Source: JARFPW01 sp035464655 (lineage in GTDB: Bacteria; Gemmatimonadota; Gemmatimonadetes; Palauibacterales; Palauibacteraceae). From it: a DNA stretch of 8,206 nucleotides. Shown in pieces: positions 1 to 7,159 of the stretch. The notes beneath the pieces were generated by a model. The model saw only the letters and a list, made by a program, of their open reading frames with translations, did no database searches and was not told the origin of the DNA. Made by a program: the position numbers and the translations under genes. Each line of letters starts with the position of its first letter. Position 1 is the stretch's first letter. The stretch is taken from the NCBI GenBank assembly GCA_035464655.1, contig DATHRZ010000114.1, positions 1-8,206 on the forward strand, in the 5' to 3' direction.

Positions 1-2529
1 GCTGTTGTCGCGGCTGTTGGAGTAGGTGTAGGCACCGCGCGCCGAGAAGCCGTTGGCGAACTCGCGCTTCACCTCGAACGTGGCCTGGTACGTCCGTGAG
101 TCCGCGTCGTTGACGAGCACGAGGACGTCGTTGAAGCCGCCGTCGATCCGCTGGTCGGCGAAGCCGAGGCTGCCATCGGAGCGGAACTCCTCGGCCGGTG
201 CGAACACCGGCCGGGCGCCGCCATCGGTCCTGAACTGCTCGTCCAGGATGTTCGCGTCCATGTTGTAGTAGTTGTCCGACGTGCCCGAGTACTGGAGGTC
301 GATGCCCGCGCGCCAGTTGTCGGCGACGCGGCGGTCGTAGCCGATGTTCGCCTTGAGCGCGAAGGGCACCTCGGCGTCCGGGCTGATGACGTTCACGTTC
401 GGCGTGAACGCGAATCCTCCGCCGCCCGGGATCTCGTCGCACGACTGGAACGTCGGACGCTCGCCGCGCAGGATCTCGATCACCATCTGCTGCGTCTCGG
501 GGTTGTCGAAGCCGCTCGTGCAGCTCACCGCTGTCTGGCTCTCCCCCGTGTTGAGCAACGCGTTGGACCAGAACACGGGCGGGACCCGGCCGTAGAAGAG
601 GCCCGCGCCGCCGCGCAGCACCGAGCCGCCGTCGCCATCCACGTCGTAGGCGAAGCCCACGCGCGGGGCGATGTTGTCCCCATCGACCGGGAAGTTCCCG
701 GTGTCGAAGCCGAACGCGTCCTGCACGCTCTGCACCGTCTCCGGCTCATCCGGGAAGAACCGGATGTCATAGCGGAGCCCCAGGTTGAACAGCAGCTTGT
801 CGTTCACCTGCCAGTCATCCTGCGCGTAGAACGCGAGCTCCAGGATGTTGTAGATCCCCCGCGGATTCTCCCCGTTCAGACCGGGGCCGGCGATCGCGTA
901 GTCGTCGGCGATCCCCTGCTCGAAGTTCTCCAGCCCCTCGAAGTCGAAGTCCCCGAACTGGTTGAAGAAGAAGAAGTTGTCGATGTCGAAGTAGCTGTTG
1001 TTCGTGCCGAACTTCAGGGTGTGATCCCCGGCCTGCACGATCAGGTTGTTGACGAGCTGGATCGTGTTTTCATCCAGCGAGTTGGGCAGCACCGGGTCGT
1101 TGAAGACCTCGGGGTTCGAGAAACGCGTGCACGGGCTGCCGCCACACTCCGCGGCCGAGAAGTCGCTGTCCACGAAGATGTCCGCCTGCGGGATCGAGCT
1201 GAACGCGGCGCGCGGCCGGTGCTCGGTCGCGTACTGCAAGCGGAAGTCGTTGAACAGCGTGGGCGACAGGATCGACTTCAGGTTGACCACTAACGAGTTG
1301 GCTCGGTCCTCGAAGATCCCGCCGTTGCTCACCGCCTCGTTGGAGCTGACCCGGTCGTTCAGGTTCTCCAGGTCGGTGAAGTTGTTGCGCACCGTCAACG
1401 TGTGGTTGTCGTTCAGGCGCCAGTCCACGCGCCCGAACAGCGCGATCTGGTCGTTGGTCTGACTGACCCGCTCGAACTCGGCCGCGGCGTTCTCCACGCC
1501 GTAGACGTTCTCGAGAATGCTGATCAGGCGGGCCAGCGAATCCGGGTGGATGCCCGACGAGATGCCGGGGGTCAGCGGGAAGATCGGATTCGACCGATCC
1601 TGCACGTCGACGGAGACGAGGAAGTGCGCCCTATCGCGCTGGATCGGGCCCGAAAGGAAGCCCCCGAACTGGTTGGAGCTGAACTCGTCCGGCTCCCGAC
1701 CGAGGAAGTCGTTGCCGGTCAGCGCGTCGGCGCGGCGGTAGTAGAACACGGCGCCGTCCCACTCGTTCGTTCCCGACTTGGTGACGGCGTTCACGAGGCC
1801 GCCCGTGAAGTTGCCGTGCTCCACGTCGTAGCCGTTCGTGATGACCTGGAACTCCTTCACGGTCTCCTGCGAGAAGGCGAAGGCGATCCGGTCGGAGCCA
1901 CGCGCCTCGCCGCCGAAGAACGTGCCGTTGTTCTCCACGCCGTCGATCTGGATGTTGGTCGCGCCGCGCCGGCCGCCGTTCAGCGAGAGGTTGCCGCCGG
2001 AGCCGTCGCCGACGTCGGGCGCGGATGTCGGCGAGAGCGCCACGAAGTCCGCGAAGTTCCGGCCGTTCGTGGGCAGGTTTTCGATCTCGACCTGGCTGAC
2101 CCGGTCGATCACGCCCGACTGGCGCACGTCGATGAGGTCGCCCTCGACGCTCACGTCGATCCCTTCGAGCTGCACGGCCTGCGGGACCATCGTGAAGTCG
2201 ATCGTCAGCACCTCGCCGATCTGCAGGCGCGGGAAGGAGCGCTCGAGGGGCCGGTACCCCACGGACGTCGCCGTCACCTGGTAGGGTCCCCCCGGCTCCA
2301 GGAACGCGATGATGTAGCGCCCCGTCTCGCCCGAGAGCGCGCCGGTCTGGAAGCCGGTGGCCTCGTTTCGCACCACGATCTGGATGCCGCCGAGCGGCGC
2401 CCCATCCTGGTCGGTGATCGTCCCTCGAACCGTCGCGGTCGTCGCGTTCGCCTGTGCCTGCAAGCTCGCTGGCACGAGCGCACAGACCCCGGCAAGCGCC
2501 GCGAGCGCAAGCTTCGCCCTGAAACCCAT
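1..2529 (-). CDS. Oar-like TonB-dependent receptor, C-terminus cut by window edge
   Basis: Outer-membrane active-transport receptor. I translated 843 codons from ATG at 2529 to base 1 with no stop. Residues 1-26 form a signal peptide (MGFRAK, hydrophobic core, PASLQAQA). Residues 33-115 look like a carboxypeptidase-regulatory domain, with TVRGTITDQDG and later YQVTATSVGYRP. The plug follows at about 135-260, with IENLPTNGRNFADF, IQIDGVENN and FQVITNGYDVEHGNFTGG, then the barrel, with repeated motifs such as HFLVSV, GRVDW, AFYAQDDW, LGLRYD and GGAGLFYGRVP. It aligns throughout with the neighbouring receptor at 2767-6126. By that alignment about 250 C-terminal residues, including the terminal beta-signal, lie beyond base 1. 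It appears to have its own promoter region. The upstream ribosome site is only a G-rich tract (GGACGGGGGACG before ATG), but the signal peptide supports this start. No classical TonB box is obvious and the substrate cannot be told. Confidence 0.93.
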   Translation of the reverse strand, partial: MGFRAKLALAALAGVCALVPASLQAQANATTATVRGTITDQDGAPLGGIQIVVRNEATGFQTGALSGETGRYIIAFLEPGGPYQVTATSVGYRPLERSFPRLQIGEVLTIDFTMVPQAVQLEGIDVSVEGDLIDVRQSGVIDRVSQVEIENLPTNGRNFADFVALSPTSAPDVGDGSGGNLSLNGGRRGATNIQIDGVENNGTFFGGEARGSDRIAFAFSQETVKEFQVITNGYDVEHGNFTGGLVNAVTKSGTNEWDGAVFYYRRADALTGNDFLGREPDEFSSNQFGGFLSGPIQRDRAHFLVSVDVQDRSNPIFPLTPGISSGIHPDSLARLISILENVYGVENAAAEFERVSQTNDQIALFGRVDWRLNDNHTLTVRNNFTDLENLNDRVSSNEAVSNGGIFEDRANSLVVNLKSILSPTLFNDFRLQYATEHRPRAAFSSIPQADIFVDSDFSAAECGGSPCTRFSNPEVFNDPVLPNSLDENTIQLVNNLIVQAGDHTLKFGTNNSYFDIDNFFFFNQFGDFDFEGLENFEQGIADDYAIAGPGLNGENPRGIYNILELAFYAQDDWQVNDKLLFNLGLRYDIRFFPDEPETVQSVQDAFGFDTGNFPVDGDNIAPRVGFAYDVDGDGGSVLRGGAGLFYGRVPPVFWSNALLNTGESQTAVSCTSGFDNPETQQMVIEILRGERPTFQSCDEIPGGGGFAFTPNVNVISPDAEVPFALKANIGYDRRVADNWRAGIDLQYSGTSDNYYNMDANILDEQFRTDGGARPVFAPAEEFRSDGSLGFADQRIDGGFNDVLVLVNDADSRTYQATFEVKREFANGFSARGAYTYSNSRDNS

Positions 2530-2621
2530 CGTCCCCCGTCCAATGTCGTGTGAGTAGGCACGGCCGGCCGGCCGTCGGCGGCCGGCGCGTGATGCGAACA
2601 TCCTGGGTTGGAATACGGCGG

Positions 2622-2651
2622 AGTCTATGGGGAGCGGCCCCAAGGCGTCAA
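2622..2651 (-). promoter_or_regulatory. Possible sigma70-type promoter for the downstream receptor
   Basis: On the minus strand, TTGACG (2651-2646) is followed after 18 bases by TAGACT (2627-2622). These match the -35 consensus at 5 of 6 and the -10 consensus at 4 of 6 positions. A start near 2615 would leave an untranslated leader of about 85 bases before the ATG at 2529, containing a CGGCC-rich run at 2561-2574. The rest of the 237-base gap between the two receptor genes shows no small gene or RNA gene that I can recognise. In GC-rich DNA such matches arise by chance, so this is tentative. Confidence 0.35.
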
Positions 2652-2723
2652 CGCGCCGGGGTGACACGCCGGTAACGCTCGCGCAATCGTCGGCCGACCG
2701 TTACCAGTGACCTGGTCGGGAAG

Positions 2724-2755
2724 CCGGAGGGCGGCCGTCTCGCGCCGCCCTCCGG
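2724..2755 (-). terminator. GC-rich hairpin, probable terminator of the receptor operon
   Basis: A perfect 12-bp inverted repeat (2724-2735 with 2744-2755; arm CCGGAGGGCGGC) encloses an 8-base loop. It begins 11 bases downstream of the TAG stop of the receptor gene at 2767. On the minus strand it is followed by CTTCCCGACC rather than a proper T-tract, so it is a weak intrinsic terminator by enteric rules; it could also act as an mRNA 3' stabilising hairpin. A second, weaker pairing (2694-2699 with 2714-2719) lies just beyond it. Confidence 0.55.
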
Positions 2756-2766
2756 TCCTACCCGGC

Positions 2767-5700
2767 CTAGAAGAAGTACTTGATGCCGATCTGTGTCTGG
2801 AACTGCAGGACCAGATTCGACCCCAGGACATCCTCCGTGTAGAAGCTGTCACCGACCTCGTAGAGGACGCGGTTGCCCGCGGCGTCGTAGCCGCGTGCCT
2901 CGAGCAGGTTCTGGTCCGAGCCGAACACTCCGGTCACCCGGCCCAGCCCGCACGAGCCGCTGGTGAGGTCGACGTCCTCGGCGGCCTCGTCGCAGAACAG
3001 TCGGCCCAGCCCGTTCAGCACGTTGAAGAAGTCGACCTGGATCTCGGCGCGCTGCCCGCGCACCGTGTCGAAGCCCTTCGTGAGCCGCAGGTCGAGCTGG
3101 TGCTGCCACGGGAACGTGCAGGTGTTCCTTTCCAGGATCTCACCGACGTGGTCGCCCACGCACGAGTGCTCCGCCAGGATCTGGCGGTACGTCTCGCGCT
3201 GCTCGGTGGCCGCGTCACCCGTCGCCTGCAGAGGCAGGTCGTCCGGCGCAAAGATGAACGGGCGGTCGTTGAACCGAACGCCATCGCCGTTGATGTTGCC
3301 GCCCACGGCCGGCGTCCAGGGACGGCCGCTCTGGCTGCGCCAGATCCCCGACACCCCCAGCCCCCAGGGCAGGTCGGCGCTACCGGACAAAATGAGCGTG
3401 TGGGTGCGAGCGAAGTCCGTGCGCCCCCACGCCTTGTCGAAGTCGCCGGCGCCGCCGATGTCGTTGGGCCCGAACGCGCCCACCAGGGGGTCCGAGAAAC
3501 CGCCGCTCGCGGTGCAGCAGGAGTAGTTCGAGTTGTCGTACGCGCGCGTGTACGTGTACGAGCCGCGGAGCTGGAACGCGTCGGTGAACCGATGCGCGCC
3601 GTCCAGCGCGGCGGTGAACGCCTGGGCGCGCCCGTCGTTGTAGTTGACCAGCACCTGACCGAAGTCGGTCGATACCTGCGACGGCGCGCTAGCGGCGCTG
3701 GTCGGGTCGAACTGGGAGGCCGGCGTGAACACCATGCGTTCGCCTTCACCCGGGAGGGTGAACTGGACCTCGCGCAGGTTCAGGTTGCGCACCGTATAGA
3801 GGTTCGTCGACGTGGAGAACAGCAGGTCCAGCGAGATCTGCGAGTTGTCGCCGACCAGCGTCTCGTAGCCCAGATTCGCCTTGAAGGTCTCCGGGTACTC
3901 GAAGTCCTCCTGCCAGAACGTGTAGGTCGGCACCCCGCTGGCCTCGATGTCGCCGGCGCAGCCCGTGGGGTTGTCGGCGCCGTCGATCGCCCAGTTCTGG
4001 AAGCCCATCGGCGACGGCGGCGCGTCCGGGTCCCCGTCGATGATCGATCCCGTGCACAGCACCTCCACGATGGGCAGCTCGGTCTGCAGCACGTTGCCGC
4101 CCAGCACGAACGGCACGCGGCCGTAGAAGTAGCCCGCGCCGCCGCGGATCACCGAGGAACCGTCGCCGCGCATGTCGTAGGCGAGCGCCAGGCGCGGCGA
4201 GATGTTGTTGTTGTCGGTGGGCGCGAACCCGGTGCGGAAGCCGAACGCGCGCTCGACGTCCACGACGGGCTCCGGGCTGTCCTGGAAGCTCTGCTGATCG
4301 TAGCGGAGGCCCAGCGTCGCGGTCAGCTGCGGGCTGGCCCGCCACTCGTCCTGGACGTACGCGGCCCACTCGAACACCGAGAACGGCGAGTTGGCGATGC
4401 CCCCTCCCTGCTGGAAGGGTCGGAAGTAGCTGGACGGCCGGAACGCCTCGAAGTCCTCGATGCTGTTGAAGATGTACTCGCCGGCCCCCTGGTTCTGGCT
4501 GCCGGGCGACTGGAACTGGTTGAAGATGTCGGTATAGAGCGCGTTGGCGCCGAGCTTGATCGTGTGGTCGCCGGCGACGTGGGTGAAGTTGTTGATGAAC
4601 TGGTACTTGGTCTCTTCCAGGTTGTTGTTGAACGCCGCGAAGGTGCCGCCGTAGCGCACCCGCTGGCCCCCGGGGAGGTTGACCGTCAGCGTCGGACGCA
4701 GGTCCTTGCCCTGCCGCGGCCGCTTCTCGTCGGCGAACTGGAAGCGGAACACGTTGAAGGAGTTGTCGCCCAGCACGCTCTGGAGCTCGGTCACGAACGA
4801 GTGCGAGTCGTCCTCCAGCGTCTCCGCCCTGCTCAGGCCGTAGTCGAAGTCGAAGTTGCCGTTCCACTCGTTGTCGTTGGAGAACGTCGAGTAATTGTGC
4901 CGGAACGACAGCCTGTGGTCCTGGTTGAGCGTCCAGTCCACGCGGCCGAACACCGTGATCGCGTCGTTCGAGGTCGAGAACGGCCTGTAGCCGGAGGCGG
5001 CGCCCTGGACGCCATACTGCTGTTCCAGGATCTGGAACGCCTCCCCCACCTGCTCGAAGAGCACCGGGTTTTCGCGCTCCGCGCCGGGCGCGAAGCGGTT
5101 CTGGGTGAGGGGCAGCTGCGGCTCGCGACGACGCTGCCCGTCGACGGACACGAGGAAGTGGATCTTGTCCTCGACGATCGGGCCGCTCAGCCTGCCCGCG
5201 AACTGTTGGACCTCGAACTCGGTGGTGAGCTCCGGGTCGTCTTCCGGGTTGGTGAACGGGTCGGCGGTGAGCGCGTCGTCGCGGAAGTTCGCGAAAAGCG
5301 TGCCCTCCCAGTCGTTCGTCCCGCCGCGCGTCACGACGTTCACGATCCCGCCCGAGAAGTTGCCGTACTCGACGTCGAAGCCGTTGGTGATGATCTGGAA
5401 CTCGCGGATCGACTCCAGCGAGAACACGAACGGGATGCGCGAGCCGCCGCGGTTCTCGCCGAAGAAGGCGTTGTTGGCGTCCACGCCATCGATCTGCACG
5501 CTGGTCTGCGAGGACCGCTGCCCGCCGATGGCGAACTGCCCGCCCGTAGTGGTGCCCTGATCCGGCGCCACCAGGCCCGAAAGGTTGATGAAGTCCACGA
5601 AGTCGCGCCCGAGCGAGGGCAGCTCCTCGATCTCCTGCTCGCTCACGAACTGGGTCACGCCGCCATCGGCGACGTCGATCGCCTCGCGCTCGGCCGTGAC

Positions 5701-6126
5701 CTCGATGCCGGCGACCTCCACCGCGCTGGTCTGCAGCTCGAAGTTGGCGATCGAGGACTGTCCGATCACCACGCGCAGGCCGGTGCGGGTCTCGCCCCGG
5801 AAGCCGATCACGTCGGTCGCGAGATCGTAGATGCCGGGCGGCAGCAGCCGAACGGTGAAGGTGCCGTCTTCGCCAGAGAGCGCGGTTCTCTGGAACCCCG
5901 TCTCCGCGTTCGTGGCGGTGAGCACCACGCCGGGCACCGGCCCTCCCTCGGCGCTGAGAATGCGGCCGCGGATCTGGCCGCTGGTCGACACGCTCTGGGC
6001 GGCCGCGTCGGCCGCGAAGGCGCTGGCCAGCGCGAAGAGCGCCGCCGCGATGAGGGTCCCGGGACGCACGGTGCGGCCGTGGAAGGCCGCCGCGGCCCGG
6101 AGCGCCGTCTTGCTGATCAGTTGCAC
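2767..6126 (-). CDS. Oar-like TonB-dependent receptor, full length
   Basis: Outer-membrane, energy-coupled importer of unknown substrate; 1119 residues from GTG at 6126 to TAG. A basic N-region leads into a hydrophobic stretch (TLIAAALFALASAFA) and a cleavage-like AADAAAQ near residue 44. Residues 50-132 resemble a carboxypeptidase-regulatory domain (QIRGRILSAEGG, DGTFTVRLLPPGIYDL). The plug spans about 155-270 (IEELPSLGRDFVDFINLSGL, VQIDGVDANNAFFGENRGG, FQIITNGFDVEYGNFSGG). The rest is barrel, ending in QTQIGIKYFF, a typical terminal beta-signal with a final aromatic residue. Length and order fit Oar-like receptors. All eight cysteines lie after residue 690. The frame stays open upstream to a GTG at 6213, but that start has no ribosome site and would put a long arginine-rich tail before the signal peptide. 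The GTG at 6126 has GGAGG upstream and overlaps the preceding lipoprotein gene by 10 bases, suggesting coupled translation. A GTG at 6069 would also leave a short signal peptide but lacks a ribosome site. Confidence 0.94.
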   Translation of the reverse strand: MQLISKTALRAAAAFHGRTVRPGTLIAAALFALASAFAADAAAQSVSTSGQIRGRILSAEGGPVPGVVLTATNAETGFQRTALSGEDGTFTVRLLPPGIYDLATDVIGFRGETRTGLRVVIGQSSIANFELQTSAVEVAGIEVTAEREAIDVADGGVTQFVSEQEIEELPSLGRDFVDFINLSGLVAPDQGTTTGGQFAIGGQRSSQTSVQIDGVDANNAFFGENRGGSRIPFVFSLESIREFQIITNGFDVEYGNFSGGIVNVVTRGGTNDWEGTLFANFRDDALTADPFTNPEDDPELTTEFEVQQFAGRLSGPIVEDKIHFLVSVDGQRRREPQLPLTQNRFAPGAERENPVLFEQVGEAFQILEQQYGVQGAASGYRPFSTSNDAITVFGRVDWTLNQDHRLSFRHNYSTFSNDNEWNGNFDFDYGLSRAETLEDDSHSFVTELQSVLGDNSFNVFRFQFADEKRPRQGKDLRPTLTVNLPGGQRVRYGGTFAAFNNNLEETKYQFINNFTHVAGDHTIKLGANALYTDIFNQFQSPGSQNQGAGEYIFNSIEDFEAFRPSSYFRPFQQGGGIANSPFSVFEWAAYVQDEWRASPQLTATLGLRYDQQSFQDSPEPVVDVERAFGFRTGFAPTDNNNISPRLALAYDMRGDGSSVIRGGAGYFYGRVPFVLGGNVLQTELPIVEVLCTGSIIDGDPDAPPSPMGFQNWAIDGADNPTGCAGDIEASGVPTYTFWQEDFEYPETFKANLGYETLVGDNSQISLDLLFSTSTNLYTVRNLNLREVQFTLPGEGERMVFTPASQFDPTSAASAPSQVSTDFGQVLVNYNDGRAQAFTAALDGAHRFTDAFQLRGSYTYTRAYDNSNYSCCTASGGFSDPLVGAFGPNDIGGAGDFDKAWGRTDFARTHTLILSGSADLPWGLGVSGIWRSQSGRPWTPAVGGNINGDGVRFNDRPFIFAPDDLPLQATGDAATEQRETYRQILAEHSCVGDHVGEILERNTCTFPWQHQLDLRLTKGFDTVRGQRAEIQVDFFNVLNGLGRLFCDEAAEDVDLTSGSCGLGRVTGVFGSDQNLLEARGYDAAGNRVLYEVGDSFYTEDVLGSNLVLQFQTQIGIKYFF

Positions 6127-7157
6127 GGGACCTCCACGATGTCCGCGAGCGAACGCGGAAAGATCTGGCCGGAGCCGAAGAAGTTGGCGCCGAATCCGTT
6201 GATGTCGTAGCACGTGCCGACCGAGAACATGTCGTTCAGCGTGTTGCGGTTGGCCACGCCGTCGTCGATGCGGATGATGACCTCGCCGCTGCCGTCGTCG
6301 ATGAGGGCGTTCTGGATGTTGCCGGTTCCGAAGGGCGCCACCAACTCCGCGGCCTCCACGCGGATGAACAGGCCCTGGAGCGGATCGGTGTGGGTCTCGC
6401 CGGAGGCCTCGATCGCCGCGGTGGTGGTCAGCTCGGGCTGGAGCTCGCCGACGTCCGCGGTGACCTCGCGCAGGCCGAGGTTCGTGACGTCGAAGTCGCC
6501 GCTGAAGAGCTCGGAGTCACCGCCGACCTCGATCCGGTCGCCGACCTCGATGCCCTGCCCCTCGAGCACTCCGCCGAACAGCTTCGTACCGGCGCTCTCA
6601 TCCTGTATGTAGGTCCAGCCGCTCTCGATCTGACCGGGCGCCGACGTAACCACGCCCCGCACGATGACGAACGAGGGGATCGGCGCCGCCTTCGCCTCGG
6701 CGATCGTGATCAGGCAGGCGGGCCGGCCGCGCACGTCCGCGGTCGACGTCTCGTTGAGGAAGACGCTGAACGGGATCGGGTTCTGGCAGACGCTGACGCC
6801 GTCGGGTACCGTCGTCTCGTCGACCAGCAGGTCGTGGGTGCCGAGTGGCAGGCCCGTGATCGTGAACCGCCCGTCCGCGCCGCTGGACGCGGTGGCGCCG
6901 CTGAACACGTCGCTCGTGCCCCGGTTGCGCACGGCGACGCCGACGCCCTCCACCGGCGTGTCGCCGTCGGAGGGGTCGAAGATGCCGTCCTCGTCGGCGT
7001 CGAAGAAGACCAGCCCCGCGACCGAACCCGAGCCGAGGAGCTCCAGCACCGGGTCGGGATCCTCGCACGCCATCGCGACCGTCGCGACCGCGAGGAGACC
7101 GGCGAGTCGCGCGCCCGGCATCCCGCGGGACGCACCTATCATCGTGAGCAATTTCAT
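6117..7157 (-). CDS. Probable lipoprotein: SdrD-B-like domain plus two OB-fold-like segments
   Basis: 346 residues from ATG at 7157 to TGA. The N-terminus (K2, R11, R17, then LAGLLAVATVAMAC) is a lipoprotein-type signal with Cys31 as likely lipidated residue; the lipobox AMAC is relaxed, having Ala rather than Leu at -3. A second ATG at Met13 would also leave a usable signal. Residues 43-145 resemble an SdrD-B/prealbumin-like fold: SVAGLVFFDADEDGIFD, then DGRFTITGLPLGTHDLLVDE. Its acidic loop (D53, D55, D57, D61, D64, D66) looks like a calcium site. Residues 150-232 form a first OB-fold-like unit (TIAEAKAAP, FVIVRGVVTSAP, WTYIQDESAG, VGDRIEV), of the kind seen in YhcR-type or DUF5689-like secreted proteins. 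Residues 262-343 form a second (LFIRVEAAELV, ALIDDGSGEVIIRID, CYDINGFG). Cys124/148 and Cys316/345 could form disulfides. No nuclease catalytic motif was seen. It follows the repeat gene by 2 bases and overlaps the receptor gene, so it is probably a surface or periplasmic partner of that receptor. The ligand is unknown. Confidence 0.85.
   Translation of the reverse strand: MKLLTMIGASRGMPGARLAGLLAVATVAMACEDPDPVLELLGSGSVAGLVFFDADEDGIFDPSDGDTPVEGVGVAVRNRGTSDVFSGATASSGADGRFTITGLPLGTHDLLVDETTVPDGVSVCQNPIPFSVFLNETSTADVRGRPACLITIAEAKAAPIPSFVIVRGVVTSAPGQIESGWTYIQDESAGTKLFGGVLEGQGIEVGDRIEVGGDSELFSGDFDVTNLGLREVTADVGELQPELTTTAAIEASGETHTDPLQGLFIRVEAAELVAPFGTGNIQNALIDDGSGEVIIRIDDGVANRNTLNDMFSVGTCYDINGFGANFFGSGQIFPRSLADIVEVPCN
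6131..6135 (-). promoter_or_regulatory. Shine-Dalgarno deciding the receptor start
   Basis: On the minus strand GGAGG at 6135-6131 is followed by four bases (TCCC) and GTG at 6126. It lies inside the last codons of the upstream lipoprotein gene (the E-V-P-C-N end), so ribosomes finishing that gene would be placed to restart here. The spacing is slightly short for GTG at 6126. A non-standard CTG at 6120 would have a 10-base spacing, so the exact first codon is not certain. Confidence 0.5.
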
Positions 7158-7159
7158 CG

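Noticed and set aside
1402..2553. Plus-strand open frame of 383 codons opposite the partial receptor
   Set aside because: Same antisense composition and no motifs; the minus-strand receptor fully explains the region.
2561..2587. CGGCCGGCCGGCCG tract and following GCGGCCGGCG as a regulatory hairpin or repeat array
   Set aside because: The arms pair only with mismatches and the tract is short; simple GC-rich leader sequence explains it.
2707..6210. Plus-strand open frame of 1167 codons opposite the complete receptor
   Set aside because: Its translation is rich in R, V, E, A, L and H with no recognisable domain, as expected when GC-rich codons are read antisense. The minus strand holds a clear receptor with signal peptide, plug and beta-signal.
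6127..6213. Longer receptor start at GTG 6213
   Set aside because: No ribosome site, and it adds 29 arginine-rich residues in front of the signal peptide while overlapping the lipoprotein gene by 97 bases.
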